From Cryptomeria japonica (lineage: Eukaryota; Streptophyta; Pinopsida; Cupressales; Cupressaceae), in contig NC_081414.1 in the NCBI RefSeq assembly GCF_030272615.1, positions 517,001-577,000 of the forward strand: 60,000 nucleotides of DNA, given 5' to 3'. The notes below the pieces were generated by a model. The model was given only the letters and a program-made list of their open reading frames with translations. It was not told the origin of the DNA and searched no databases. Position numbers and translations under genes: made by a program. Shown in pieces: positions 34,286-46,724 of the stretch; position 1 is the stretch's first letter; each line of letters opens with the position of its first letter.

Positions 34286-35763
34286 TGTTTTATTTATTTT
34301 TAAGTAATTATTGTCAAAAACACACCGTAAGAAAAAAAATACAGTCTCCCAAAGACTTTAAATTTATTTATTTTTATTTTTTTTTTTCAGAAAGCATGGG
34401 TTTCTAATATTTTCCAAATACCCAGATTCAGGAAGGGAAATCTCTCCAAAACAATACCATACTGGCAAAATGATAAGGATTAACATCCATTATCCAAACC
34501 CAGACAGATTTTTTTGATTGAAGCTAGAATTTGAAAGCATTAATTTGGAATTTAACAAATTTTTATTGTAAACAGGCAACTCAAGTTTATTTTTGATTTT
34601 AAAACAGCCAGAGCAACCATAATCTAAACTTGGAATGGAAACAGAACAAGAGAGGATTGGATTGGAATTACAATTACAACTCTTTCATTTTTCCCCAAAT
34701 AAATGAGATTTTTAATCTTCACAAATAGATTTCTTCATAAATCCAAAATAATTTCTGTAAAACAAAGACACCAATGAAATTAACCAGAGGCCTACCTGGC
34801 TCAGCAATCCTGGCAAGATTGAAGAAGAGACCAATTCTCCAACTCAAGAAATTCTTTCTCCTCCCAAAACCCCCAAATTTTTCCATCCAAAAATATTTTC
34901 CAAAAAATCAATCTCCCATATTTTTCCAAAAACCTAGGTTAAATGGGAGAAGTTTGACCAATTTTTATTTTTTGGAATTAAATTTTTTATTTAAAATAAT
35001 TCTCCGAAAATCATTCTTTTAAACTATATCAATAAATTAAACTTGCTTTTAAATTTAAAATTGCTTTTTTTCAAATCACTGAAATTAACCTTTTTATTGC
35101 AATTAAATTTAAATCTTTCTTTTCCAGCAACATAAACAAAATAAATTTGACATTAAAATTAACCATTTAATTGAACTTGCTACCAACCTGAATTAAGCAA
35201 TTCAATTAACGATTAATCACATAAAAAGGGAGCCTATTTAATTTAGTCCCCAAAATACTAATGCGAAAACACACATTAAATTAAATTAGAGGTTAAGGAT
35301 TAATTACTCAATTAAACCACACACAAAACACGTAACCCAAGAAAACCAAACAGACAGATGATTCGCATACCCAACCAAAGGGAATACTGACGATGACTGA
35401 CGACGTTCACTTGAGCATGACTATTGTCAAACAAGGGTCTTACGACCACCTAATCCAACTCTAAGGATCAAAGAGGTAAACTCAAACTTGTAGGTGGAGA
35501 TGAACCTCGCACCCATACGGTACTATACCTAAAATCTCTTGCAACCAAGAATCATACATGCATACATATATAAACTTAATGAAAGCGTTAGCCCAAGATT
35601 AATAACATGAAATGAGAAATCTAATCAACTTGCATACAAACTGGCGCGAAAACTACATTAACAAGTATGCACTAAATCAAAACATCTGACTATAACATTA
35701 TATTATGATAAACTAACCAAGGTCAAACTGAGATTAGAAATTGATTACGGCAAGGGTACTACA

Positions 35764-35778
35764 TTCTTCCCCCCTAGG
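35764..35778 (-). other. Polypurine tract of the LARD-like element
   Basis: On the minus strand CCTAGGGGGGAAGAA lies directly against the 3' LTR start TGTAGTACC. This primes plus-strand DNA synthesis, and it fixes element orientation together with the PBS at the other end of the internal region. Confidence 0.9.
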
Positions 35779-38700
35779 TTCCGACTTACTCCTGGAAGTC
35801 GTAAGGCTAGATGGAGAACATGTCGCACGCATTAGCCCTGAAACTTTTTCAACAAATATTAAATTGCACATAGGAATCCTTCCATAATTAAATGAAACAT
35901 TATTGCTAAATCCTTACGAATGCCATTATCCATTGGCAAGATACATCTAAATCCATACATTTCTTAAAATATTCTAGGAATTATCCACGATCATAGTAGA
36001 GATACAAGAACTTTCTTCCTTTCATTACACCAAATTAAAGCATTAAAAGAGGTAAGCAACAATTACCATGCTCATCTATCAAACATGACAAGAAAACATG
36101 CCATCATGATCAATTTCTTTTACCAGCCCATCTTTTAACAAAATTTTATCGCATAGAACTAGCTTCAAATATCAATATCTACAACCAAGTTAACTTCCAT
36201 GAAATAAGAGCAACATAGATAACTCAATTGTCTATACTTTCCAGGCATATGAAAACCTTTCCAAAGACTATGTCCCATAACATAGTGACAAGTTAACACA
36301 ATTTACTCCATGATTACACATAATAACCATCCACATAACTGGAATGCATAACTCAAAAGGCCACGTGTGAGCATGTCTAATGCTCGGTCAAAGATAACAT
36401 GCACAATCAGCATCTCTATGCCTGATCTCAGAACCATAATATGATCATAAATATCCAATATCTCACTCAAGGCTCGATGGTGCTAGGGCACACCATAGCG
36501 ATGCTACCTTCCATACAAGACCTTTGTGAACATCCCTTGTTGAGTAAGGTGGTTAGCCTCCAAGAGATAGTCACCACACATAGGTAGGTAGTGGATCCTA
36601 GCAGCATCACAACCTCACATACCCCCATCCTCAAGGTTCCTTATGTCTACTTCCTCATACACACTCTACCAAGACCATCTCATACGTCCTTGGAGAGGAA
36701 TTTAACATTTCAAAACAAGACTAGCATATGAAAACAATAAGGATAAACTAGTTTAGCCACCAAAGTACATATGAATAAAGATAATAAATCATCAATTCCA
36801 ACAGTAAGGCAATAAAATAATTCGGAATTGCAACACCAAATCAAGAATGCAAAAGATCACAAGATTGTGGCTAAACCTTCAAAGTCAAGGTAAAATAAAT
36901 TGCTGGTCCCCAAAGAAATAAATAAGAATATCACAATTGCACATAACATCACTATGTGACTAGCATCTAGCCACCAATGGGGAAGGAAGGAACAATCGTA
37001 AAACTGACACAATAGATCATCATGTGGTTCAGCCAAGTCACACATCCACACGTCATGGCAGTGTGCACCTCGGCATCACCCCGCATCACGTCATCACGCG
37101 GCATGGCTCTACCCTAAACCTGTCGGTAGGTCGCATGGAAATGTCTACTACATACTGCATCATGTCTCAGCACGGCATGGCAATACTCCAAGCAAAAAAG
37201 ACACGCAATGGACGTACCCCGCATGGTAGTGTACCTCACGGAAACAAGCACGCACAGGTCACGTCCCGCATAGTGATGTATCTATAAGGATACTCGTCAT
37301 AAGCCAGAGGTATACATGACTAAGGTCCACCCACATGTCCACCAACACATACTAACTGGCAACTCAGGTGGATAAACCTACCTTTCATGAAGACAAGGCA
37401 AAGGATCCACCAAAATACACCATCACTATGCTCAAGAAATGCCATCAAAATGCTCAAATAAAGGAAAGGAATAGGTTGTCACATATAAACCTATAAATAG
37501 ATTCATCAAAAGGGAAAGTATTGAGTACACCTTTGATACAGTTTTATTGTATAACTATATCATTCCTCGAAATAGAGAAGCTAAAGTCACTTTGCGCCGA
37601 CATTACTCGTATGCCAATCCATACTTATTCAAGGAATGGTGACTTCTAATACTACCCCTTAACATACTGAATTACCAACAACCCGAGGTTTGGTACTCAG
37701 TAGGGAAACAAATAAGCAACATCACATAAACAGTATGGTTTCCCATACTCATAAGAAACATATCCTCCATGGTTGATTACTTCACCAACCCATGGGCACA
37801 TATAATAAGCACTGGTTTCTTACAATACACACAAATACACTAGTACTGGTTTAGTCATATTTACGGGGAGTACTTTTCAGTACGCTATCATCTACTCAAG
37901 GAAGGTTTTAATTATGCTTCCCACATGAATAACTGAATAAAGTTTACTCTAGATACAAGTACTGAAATTATTAACAATTCAAAATTACATAAAGAAATAA
38001 CATCATTCCTATATCTTTCTCGAATTTCACTAAGCATTCGTAACTAAATTACTAACTATGCAAATTCTTTTCCAAAGAGGACTTTCATCTTTCAATATGA
38101 AGCCAAAATGCAACAGTACAATTTCACATGTTTTATAAACATTCTATTTAAATCAATGCATTCTTCGTAGCATTTCTAAAAATCTTATAATCAAGGCAAA
38201 GAGAAGGGAAAGAGAGTTTGGTAACCAAACTATTTCCTACAAAGACACAAGATCAACAAGGTCACACTACAATACAAAATTTATCACTACAGGCCTATCA
38301 TTTTAATTGCACGATTTTCATTTCGCTACCGTTTTAGAAGGATGCCAAACAACCTAACATGACTTTTCCAATTATTATGGTTGCAATAGAATGTTCTAGT
38401 TTTCCAAACAACAGAGATCAAAACAACCAATTTTTTTCGATAATACCAGACCTCTTGCGAACACTCACTACTTTAATACAATACAAATACATATCATAAT
38501 TTGCAACCTATCATTGAAAATCAAATTATGATCAGAAGGTAAGCGAGGAGCTATCAACAAAATAATTCATATTAATGCATGCACATCAAACAAGCTTTTC
38601 ATTTGCACTTTCTAAACATAAGAATGTAATTACATATATCCAAAAGCAAGTTCAATGGAGCATTTTCTAAATAGATCCTCAATCAAACTGGTTTAAGGCA

Positions 38701-39515
38701 ATACATAAAACAATATTTCGTGGAACACATTATTACACTCTCGAAGCTACTTTAACATGTTCCCTTTAATACTTCTTTTACAAACAAAGCAGTTTCACAT
38801 AACAACTATTCGCATAGTAATGCACCTTAAGATAGAATTTAATTATGTTACTCCTACAAAACACATGGAGAATTCTTAATTCAAACATACAGTTTTCTCC
38901 TAATAGCCAATATTAACTTTCAAACCCAAAGCCCCTTTTATTATCTAAAAACACATAAGCGTCATAGGGTTCACACAAGGGTTCAAGAAGTCACACCTTT
39001 CTCTTGCAAAAAGAAAACTCTTATAAGAGATCATTACACACATCACAAATATTTAATTTCTAGAGAGAGAGAGGAGGAAGTGTTATAATCATTCAATTTG
39101 CTACAAAATAAGCATTCAACATTTACCATACTAGTCCTTCAAGTGGACAACACTAAGCTAGATCATAATCTTAAACAAGCACATTTCGTACTTTCAGATT
39201 CCAGACAAGTACTGACCAACCCAAATGGATTAGTCTAAAGAGTACAAAAATAAATGAGAAAGGTACATACGACTCTCTTTCAGAATATGAGTAATTGTAG
39301 ACCAAGACATCAATAAGCAAACAAAGCACAGTTAATCGCTCAAAAACCAACATCAAGAAGATGAAAACAAGGTGTGAATGCACTCGTTACACACCAGTTA
39401 AGGTCTTCTCAATCACACACATCCAAAAACAAGGACAAGCATAGACATAAGGTCGATACACCTCACACCAACAAAGGGCACAACGAAACCAGAGATCCCA
39501 GTGTTTGCAACATGG
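35779..39515 (-). other. Non-coding internal region of the LARD-like element
   Basis: No gag, protease, RT, RNase H or integrase motif in any frame. The longest ORFs (36857-37051, 37024-37287, 39171-39383, 39374-39568, 39387-39638) are 64-87 codons with no similarity to each other or to known domains. A G+C-richer patch at 37020-37280 repeats GCATGG and CACGTC-like words irregularly. The region probably serves as packaged RNA only. Confidence 0.85.
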
Positions 39516-39527
39516 GCTCTGATACCA
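39516..39527 (-). other. LARD primer binding site (TGGTATCAGAGC)
   Basis: Perfect initiator-Met PBS on the minus strand, two bases (TT) inside the 5' LTR end ...GGGGCATTACA. It is followed by CCATG. The arrangement is the same as in many plant gypsy elements. Confidence 0.93.
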
Positions 39528-40579
39528 AATGTAATGCCCCGCCAGGAAACCCCCAAGGGATAAGCTAAAACAAATGAATAGAGTGCAAATAATTTTTTTT
39601 AAAGATAAACACAACATTAAGATACAACGAGATATCAAAATTCATATTACATAGCGGAAGACATCAACTAACACCTAAAGGGTTTCCCAACGTGATTACT
39701 TAATTCCACATTTCACTTAACTCACACTAATAAATCCAATAAGTTGATTATCTTATAACGAGATAATTCTTAAACAAGGATAATTTCTTTCAAAAGATGA
39801 AAATATAAATCACAAGATAAGGTTCATCCATTAAGATTTATCTATACCCTTCATTCATACTTTTCATTAAAATTTAAGTCATGCATCTAATTTAACAACA
39901 CACTTGAATTTCATCATATACCAATGAGTTCTTTCCATGCATTCTTAATATAATTAAAAATAATTGAATGCATTCTATTGTTCAAAACTACATTCTTTCA
40001 TGATCCAATTACAACATTTAAAAGACTACTGCATACATGCATTTAATATTAATTTCTTCTAATCCAGTTTATACATTCTAACATAATGCCATCCATACAT
40101 GCTAAAACTGAAAAAGGAAACATAAGAACATAAGCATCACCTAACACCAAATTGATCTCGGAGTTCACCCCTAAAGGGCTACATCTCCGGGTCTGTTCAA
40201 CTGCAAGACCCCTCTGATAATTAAATAATAGCGAATAATACATAAGGTCGCATCATTTACAATCCTGTCATCAAGGTGAACATAACCAATATACAATGAC
40301 CACATTGGTCAATAAATACATAATTGATCTCGGAATAGGAAAGGATCCAACTAAACATGATCGATGCAAATACAAAGGTCCACTGGAGCATCCACAAAAC
40401 TAGGTCATTGCAACCCAAGGTCTAGCATGATATTAGGTACTCACAAGGGCATAAGCAACAAGATGACTCCACAAAAGTGCTCCTATCAAGACAATACAAC
40501 AACACACTAGCGAACGTAGGGACATGTGTCATCACATGACCTGGTATGGTTACCATGGCAGGTCTTCATAGGTTCCGAC

Positions 40580-42101
40580 TGTTGGCATTATAACAGACAA
40601 GGGGAGATTGTTGGCATTATAACAAACAATGAGAGATTGTTGGCATTTCAATAAGAATATTGAGAAGGTTGTTAATGGTTATGGATATAACTGCTAAAGG
40701 ATGTTTACTGTCTTAATATTATTATTTTGTCATTGATGTCAAGAAATTGATTTTCTAATTCAGTATGATGTTGCCATATCTTAAGAAGTATGATTTGATG
40801 AGTATAAAGATGTCGGTAAAAGACATAGAAAGAATGTCATGAATAAGGGGAGGAATAAGTTATTCAATGGGCAACTATTACCGAGTTAGACAATGATGAG
40901 ATCATGATGTTTAGATTGTTTTGATATCATACATATGTTATTGATTGTAAGATTAATACTATACTATGTTACCGAGCAAAGAACCTAGTCGGTAAACCCT
41001 AAGGTTATCGCTATTGGTTAATGAAGGCAGAATGTCTACCGAGTGAAGTTTTTCCCGAGTTGCAACCGAGTAATAACAGAATGCATTGAATGAATAAAAG
41101 CATTATTTAATGAAGGAAGCTGATGAGCTGGTTATGATTAAATGATTGGTATGTCGTGCATGAAGTTTGTTAAAGAATCTATGGCAAAGGGAAAACGACA
41201 GGCAGATCTACAGCTCAGATTGAACCGCAATAACCTTGTGCAAGTTCCAAGAAAGGACTGCAAGTCTCGAGGCAAGGTAAAACATTTTCAGATCGAAAGA
41301 TACATTGAACCTGGTCAAGTTTGAAGATCTGATGGCTATGATTGATCATGGGATATGTGATCAAGGAGATTAAGCGGTTGGCAAATTGTTTATAAATAAG
41401 GAACTGTTGATAAACAATGTATGTGGGCAAGTGTATGCACAGGGTTGCTACATAGTGATTACCGAGCACTGAAGCTTGAAGATCTATTTGAATAACAGAG
41501 TATAGAGCCTAGCAGATGGACAAGATAAGTCCTCTTATATTGAGCAAATAAGAATCTGCTTTAGCATTTTAGATGTGAAGTTGCAGATAGATTTTTATTA
41601 CTATTATTTTGTAAAGTGACAGAAAATCTCTTAACCGAGTGGACTTAACATTCTTATTTGTAAAACCCTCTAGCAAGGTGACATTCTGATTGAGTGTTTG
41701 AAATCATTTAACAAGGTCACTTCTAACAAGGTGAAGATCCTAACAGATCTAAGGGAAATCCCTTAACTAGGTCACATCTAGCAATGTGTTTATAATCTTT
41801 AATTGGATTTGCTTTTAACCGAGCATACTCTAGAAGAGTATATTTCTTAGTGGGTCTGAAATCCCACAGTGGTTTTTCCCTATTTGGGTTTCCACGTTAA
41901 ATCTGGTGTTATGAGTGTTATGATGTTTATATGCTTATGAGTTTACATGTTTAGCAGTTTTGGTTATATTGTTGAAGTATATGTTACCGAGGTTGAATCT
42001 GTTGTTTTTACTGAGGATTAAGTTTGTATGATTCACCCCCCCCCCCCCTCTCATCTTATTAGCTTGGCATTTGTACTTAACATTAAGTATTAGAACTATC
42101 A
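40580..42101 (+). repeat. copia-2 5' LTR (1,522 bp)
   Basis: Begins TGTTGGCATTATAACAG and ends AGAACTATCA. TATA box TATAAATAA at 41391-41399. U5 holds CCCACAGTGGTTTTTCCC and a run of 13 C near the end. The first about 87 bp are three 29-bp copies of the terminal sequence. Compared with the 3' LTR, about 11 substitutions were counted in the first about 370 bp. The ORFs at 41142-41324 and 41215-41469 recur in the 3' LTR and are not genes. Confidence 0.95.
41391..41399 (+). promoter_or_regulatory. copia-2 LTR TATA box
   Basis: TATAAATAA, conserved in both LTRs (also 47559-47567), about 0.8 kb into the LTR. It is the likely promoter of the genomic RNA. Confidence 0.6.
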
Positions 42102-42103
42102 AT

Positions 42104-42115
42104 TGGTAACAGAGC
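42104..42115 (+). other. copia-2 primer binding site (TGGTAACAGAGC)
   Basis: Two bases after the 5' LTR. It matches the initiator-Met PBS except A for T at position 6. Confidence 0.9.
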
Positions 42116-42165
42116 TTTGGACTCCGGAAGAAAAGTTTAAAGGTACTTGAGGCAAAGATCCAAAG

Positions 42166-43130
42166 ATGTATAAGAGGGATGCACCGAAGCTGAACAAGTC
42201 AAGTTTCTCTACATGGCAGAAAAGGATGAAGTTGCACCTATCAGGAGTTGGAGAATATGTTGTATATTATCTGGAGAATGATTTCATTACACCTAGCACC
42301 TATCCATTGACAATGGAAGAGATAAAGGCAAAGCAAGAACATATTCAAGCAATGATTGAAATAACATCTGCATTGACCGACTCAGAGTTTAATGATCTAG
42401 AAGGGTGCAATGATGCAAAGGCAATGTGGGCAAGCTCATATCTATGTATGGTGGAGATGAACATGTTCAAAGAGAAAAAGTGGGCAGTCTAAGAGGACAA
42501 CTTGAATCTATAAGGATGAATGAAGGTGAGAACATAACCCAGTACAGTACAAGACTAAAGGAGATTGTCAATCAAATCAAAGGAGTAGGTGGAACTATTG
42601 AAGAAAAGGATATAACAAGTAAGTTGTTAAGAACCCTTCTACCAGCTTATGCAATCCAAGTCTCTGCAATCAATGAATTGAGGTCTGTACCAAATATGTC
42701 AGTTTCTTTAGATGCTACTATTGGTAAGCTACATGCATTTGAGTTAAGTAATCTTGATAACAGTGGGTCTTCGGTAAATAAAGTTGAATCTGCATTTAGT
42801 TATTTTCATATTGGTGAATCTGATGATTACAATGATAGAATGAGTAAGTACACTAAAGGGGATCACAATGGAGCAAGTGAAAGATTTCGCAAGAACATGG
42901 AAGAAGTATACAAACTGTATGAGGAAATCAAAAAGCAAGAAGAGTTTGAAGCACTATTAGCCAGAGGGTTACTGAGAGGCAAAGGTAAGTATAAAAGAAA
43001 ACTACCTTTGAAATGTTTCAATTGTGATAAGATAGGACATATGGCTTCTAACTATCCTAACAAAGATTCTACTGAAAAGAGAGATTACCGAGATGACAGA
43101 CAGAAAGATAATCATTACAGAGGACACTGA
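42166..43130 (+). pseudogene. gag: copia-2 Gag (frameshifted)
   Basis: Forms the capsid and binds element RNA. It starts at the ATG at 42166 (MYKRDAPKLNKSSFSTWQKR). The first frame runs to about 42426, where a 1-2 nt indel moves the frame to the one open to 43130 (ISMYGGDEHVQREK...). The C-terminal zinc knuckle CFNCDKIGHMASNY has Tyr in place of the final Cys of CX2CX4HX4C. The frame ends at TGA 43128-43130, a probable CGA-to-TGA change, and continues in frame into the protease. Confidence 0.92.
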
Positions 43131-46100
43131 GACTTCAGAAGAAGAGATAGAAAGTCATGCTTAATAGCTGATGAGGAATCCAATGATGATAAATCAGATG
43201 AAACTGATAAAGAGGAAGTAATTTATGTGGCTATCAAAGATGGATCAGATGAAGAAAGGTATGAAGAAAAAGCCCTAATATCTCACATAAATACTAATGA
43301 TTCTTGGATCATAAATAGTGGATGCTCACATCACATGACAGGTGATAAACACAAGTTTTTTATGTTAGAAGATTATGATGGAGGCTATGTAAGATTTGGT
43401 AATGATGCACCATGTCCGGTAAAAGGTAAAGGATCTATAACACTTCTTGATAATGCAAGATGCAATGATGTTTATTGGTTTGAAGGTTTGAAAAACAATT
43501 TGTTGAGTGTAGCACAGCTAAACAATACAGGTCACCGAATAGAATTTCATAAAAGAATTGTCAAAGTTCATGACAAGCATGGAAAATTAGCTGCTACTGG
43601 GACACAAACAAAAGGTAACACATTTCACCTTGTCTCAACTCAGAACAAGTGTATGTATGCAAAGATAGATGATACTTGGTTATGGCATAAAAGGTTTTGT
43701 CATGTAAATTTTGATAATCTGATCAAAATAAGCAAGAAGCACTGAGTAAGAGGTCTACCGAGTCTTGAAAAACCTAAGAATGCTATGTGTCGAGGATGCT
43801 AGATGGGTAAAATGACAAGCTCAAGCTTTACAAGTAAGTCCTACACTTCTAAGGGAATTTTAGATCTTGTGCACACTGATCTTTGTGGTCCTATGAAAGT
43901 TCAAAGTTATTATGGTGATAAATATTTCATATTATTTATGGATGATTACTCAAGGATGATGGCAGTTATGTTTTTAAAAGAAAAATCAGAATCTTTTCAA
44001 ATGTTTAAATGGTACAAGGCAAGAGTTGAAAATGAAACAGGAAGACTGAAATGTCTTAGATCAGACAGAGGAGGAGAGTTCACATCTGATGAGTTCAACT
44101 TATTCTGCAATGATCATGGTATAAAAAGACAAGTCTCTGCACCGAGAACTCCACAACAAAATAGAATTGCTGAGAGAAGAAACAGATCTATTGTGGATTG
44201 TGTCAAAACCCTGATGATTGAAAAGAAAGTGTCACAAACATTTTGGAGAGAAGCAATAAGCACAGTAGTTTACACCCTGAACTGAGTACAACTGAAGAAA
44301 GGAACTTTGAAGACACCATATGAGATCTGGTATGACAAGAAACCTAATGTAAGTTACTTCAAAATCTTTGGAAGTAGATGTTATGTTCACAAAGATGATA
44401 GAAATGGAAAGTTTGATCAAAAAAGTGAAGAAGGAACATTTCTTGGTTATTCTTCTAGAAGTAAAGCATTTAAATCTCTGATCAAATCATCTAACAAAAT
44501 AGTAGAAAGTGCAAATGTGAAAATTGATGAATTTGCAAAAAGAAATGATGAAGGAAACTCCAAAGAACTAGAAGATTATGAATGATTTGTCTATGTTCAA
44601 CCGACAAGTCTTACCGAGAGAACTATTGAAGAAAATGAAGAGAATATCCAGTTACCGAGTGATGAAGAAGATCATACAGAGCCTGTATTAGCCAAGTATG
44701 TCAGAAGACATCATGCATCAAGTCAAGTTATAGGAGATAAGGATGATCCAGTGATGACAAGGAACAAACTGAGACAGAACACATGTCTGATATCTGATTT
44801 TGAACCGAGAATAGTGAAAGAGGCATTTAACAATGAAGATTGGATAAATGCTATGACAGAAAAGATTGATCAAATCAAGAAGAATGACAAATGGACATTG
44901 GTCCCAAGACCGAAGGACAAAAATGTAATCGGTACAAAGTGGATTTTCAGAAACAAGCTGAATGAAAAAGGTGAGGTCATTTGAAATAAAGCAAGATTAG
45001 TTTGCAAAGGTTATGCCCAAGAAGAAGGAATTGATTATGGTGAAACTTCTGCACCTGTGGCAAGACTTGAAGGAGTAAGAACATTGTTGGCATATGCTGC
45101 TTACAAGAATTTCAAGGTATATCAAATGGATGTCAAATCTACATTTCTGAATGGTATATTAGAAGAAGAAGTTTTTATTGAACAACCTAAAGGATTTGTT
45201 GAAGACAAGAATAAAGATCAGGTATGTAAATTGAACAAAGCTTTATATGGTCTAAAACAAGCACCTAGAGCATGGTATGAAAGATTGCACTCTTATTTAA
45301 TCAAGATTGGTTTTATAAGAACAAGTGAAAACAACAATATGTACATGAAGAATGATGAAAATGGAATACTAATCTCAACCATATTTGTTGATGATATTAT
45401 CTTTTGTGGAAATGACTCTCTATGCAAGAACTTTGGAAATGAAATGAAAAAAGAATTTGAGATGACATTAATCGGTGAGATAAAGTATTTTATAGGTTTA
45501 CAAATACTACAAATGAAAAATGAGATTTTCATTACTCAATCCAAGTACATAAAGGAAAACTTGAAGAAATTTGGAATGGAGGATTCAAAACCAATAAGTA
45601 CTCCTATGACTACCAACTGTAAATTATCAAAGAATGATGAATCTGCATCTGTTGATGAGACACTTTACCGATCCATGATTGGAAAGCTACAATATGTTGT
45701 TCACAACATACCAGACATAGCACATGCAGTAGGCATAGTTGCAAAATTTTCTGCAGATCCCAAGGAAACACACATGACAACAATCAAGAGAATTTTCAGT
45801 TACCTGAAAGGCACTGAGGATTATGGCTTAGTATATCAAAAAGGAAATGACTTTGATTTAAAAGTTTATATTGATGCTGATTGGACAGGCAACATTGATG
45901 ACAGAAAAAGCACAAGTGGAGGAGCTTTCTTTTTTGGAGAAAGACTAGTGAGTTGGCTTAGGAAGAAACAAAGATGTGTTTCACAGTCAACAACAGAAGC
46001 TAAATACGTTGTTGCAGCATTGAATTGTACCAATATAGCATGGATCAAACAACTATTGGAAGGTATAAATGAGAAAGTTACCGAGCCAGTAACTATATTC

Positions 46101-46337
46101 TGTGACAATACTAGTGCCATAAACATTTCAAAGAATCTTGTTATGCACTCTAAGACTAAGCACATCTCTATCAAATATCATTATCTTAGAGAAGAAGCTC
46201 AAGAGAAGAAAGTGGTGTTGGAGTATGTTAGCACAAAGCAACAAATAGCAGATATCTTCACCAAGCCACTGCCAAGGGACACTTTTGAGTATCTCATAAG
46301 TAAGTTAGGGGTCCTACCCCTATCTTCCATTCATTGA
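43131..46337 (+). pseudogene. pol: copia-2 protease-integrase-RT-RNase H (stop-riddled)
   Basis: One frame throughout. Protease active site reads WIINSGCSHHMTG, with Asn replacing the catalytic Asp of DSG. Integrase keeps its Asp (HTDLCGPM), Asp (RSDRGGEF) and Glu (NRIAERRNR). RT keeps [22 protein letters not shown] and FVDD. RNase H has DADWTGN, TTEAKY (usually TEAEY) and FCDNTSAI. It ends [10 protein letters not shown], stop at 46335-46337. Premature stops: TGA 43743, TAG 43800, TGA 44283, TGA 44583, TGA 44982, plus TGA 43128 at the Gag border. The 45057-46337 piece is open for 426 codons. The enzyme is inactive as it stands. Confidence 0.95.
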
Positions 46338-46570
46338 CCAAGATCGATGAAAGTATCAATTTGATGACTCTACAGAATATCTATTAGGAGTTGATGCTGA
46401 TTTACACACTTTAGGATGTTTTCTAAAGGTGTGCAGGAAACAAATACAAGGAACAGGAATTGAAGACAAAATGCTCTGACCGAGACCAAGTTGCCACATA
46501 ACAGTAGGAAATCACTTCATACAAGAAGAAATTATGTTTTAGTTCTTTACTTTTTGGCATTGTTGTCAAA

Positions 46571-46640
46571 GGGGGAGAAGACTGAAGAAAAGGGGAGAAG
46601 ACTAATGTATGGGGGAGAAGACTGATGACAGGGGGAGAGC
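46571..46640 (+). repeat. Array of PPT-like purine repeats before the 3' LTR
   Basis: GGGGGAGAAG or GGGGAGAAG occurs at 46571, 46592, 46611 and 46631 (about 20-bp spacing, linked by ACTGA/ACTAATG). A true PPT follows at 46713. Extra internal AGGGGGAG-type PPTs are a described feature of plant Sireviruses. Confidence 0.75.
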
Positions 46641-46712
46641 ATTTCAGCATGTCAGAATCTCACAGCAATTCGAATCAATTAGGTCATATCAATTGGTTTT
46701 GCCATCAATGTC

Positions 46713-46723
46713 AAAGGGGGAGA
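46713..46723 (+). other. copia-2 polypurine tract
   Basis: AAAGGGGGAGA immediately upstream of the 3' LTR start (TGTTGGCATT at 46725), the primer for plus-strand synthesis. Confidence 0.9.
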
Positions 46724-46724
46724 T

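Larger units (their letters stand above)
31741..35763 (-). repeat. LARD-like element 3' LTR (4,023 bp)
   Basis: Aligns along its length with 39530-40579 plus 48273-51346. A sample of about 165 bp from the left end shows around 10 substitutions (about 6%). Internal marks: a (TA)n tract at 33956-34012; an approximately 90-bp duplicated block around it (tatcaccattaacatatatt occurs twice); and a GC-rich hairpin region at 34170-34285 within otherwise AT-rich DNA. ORFs at 32261-32455 and 34774-35022 are chance frames, and the first recurs in the other LTR at 40049-40243. Confidence 0.9.

Noticed and set aside
41142-41469. ORFs repeated at 41.1-41.5 kb and 47.3-47.7 kb as a duplicated gene
   Set aside because: They are the same position in the two copia-2 LTRs, with overlapping frames on both strands around the TATA box.
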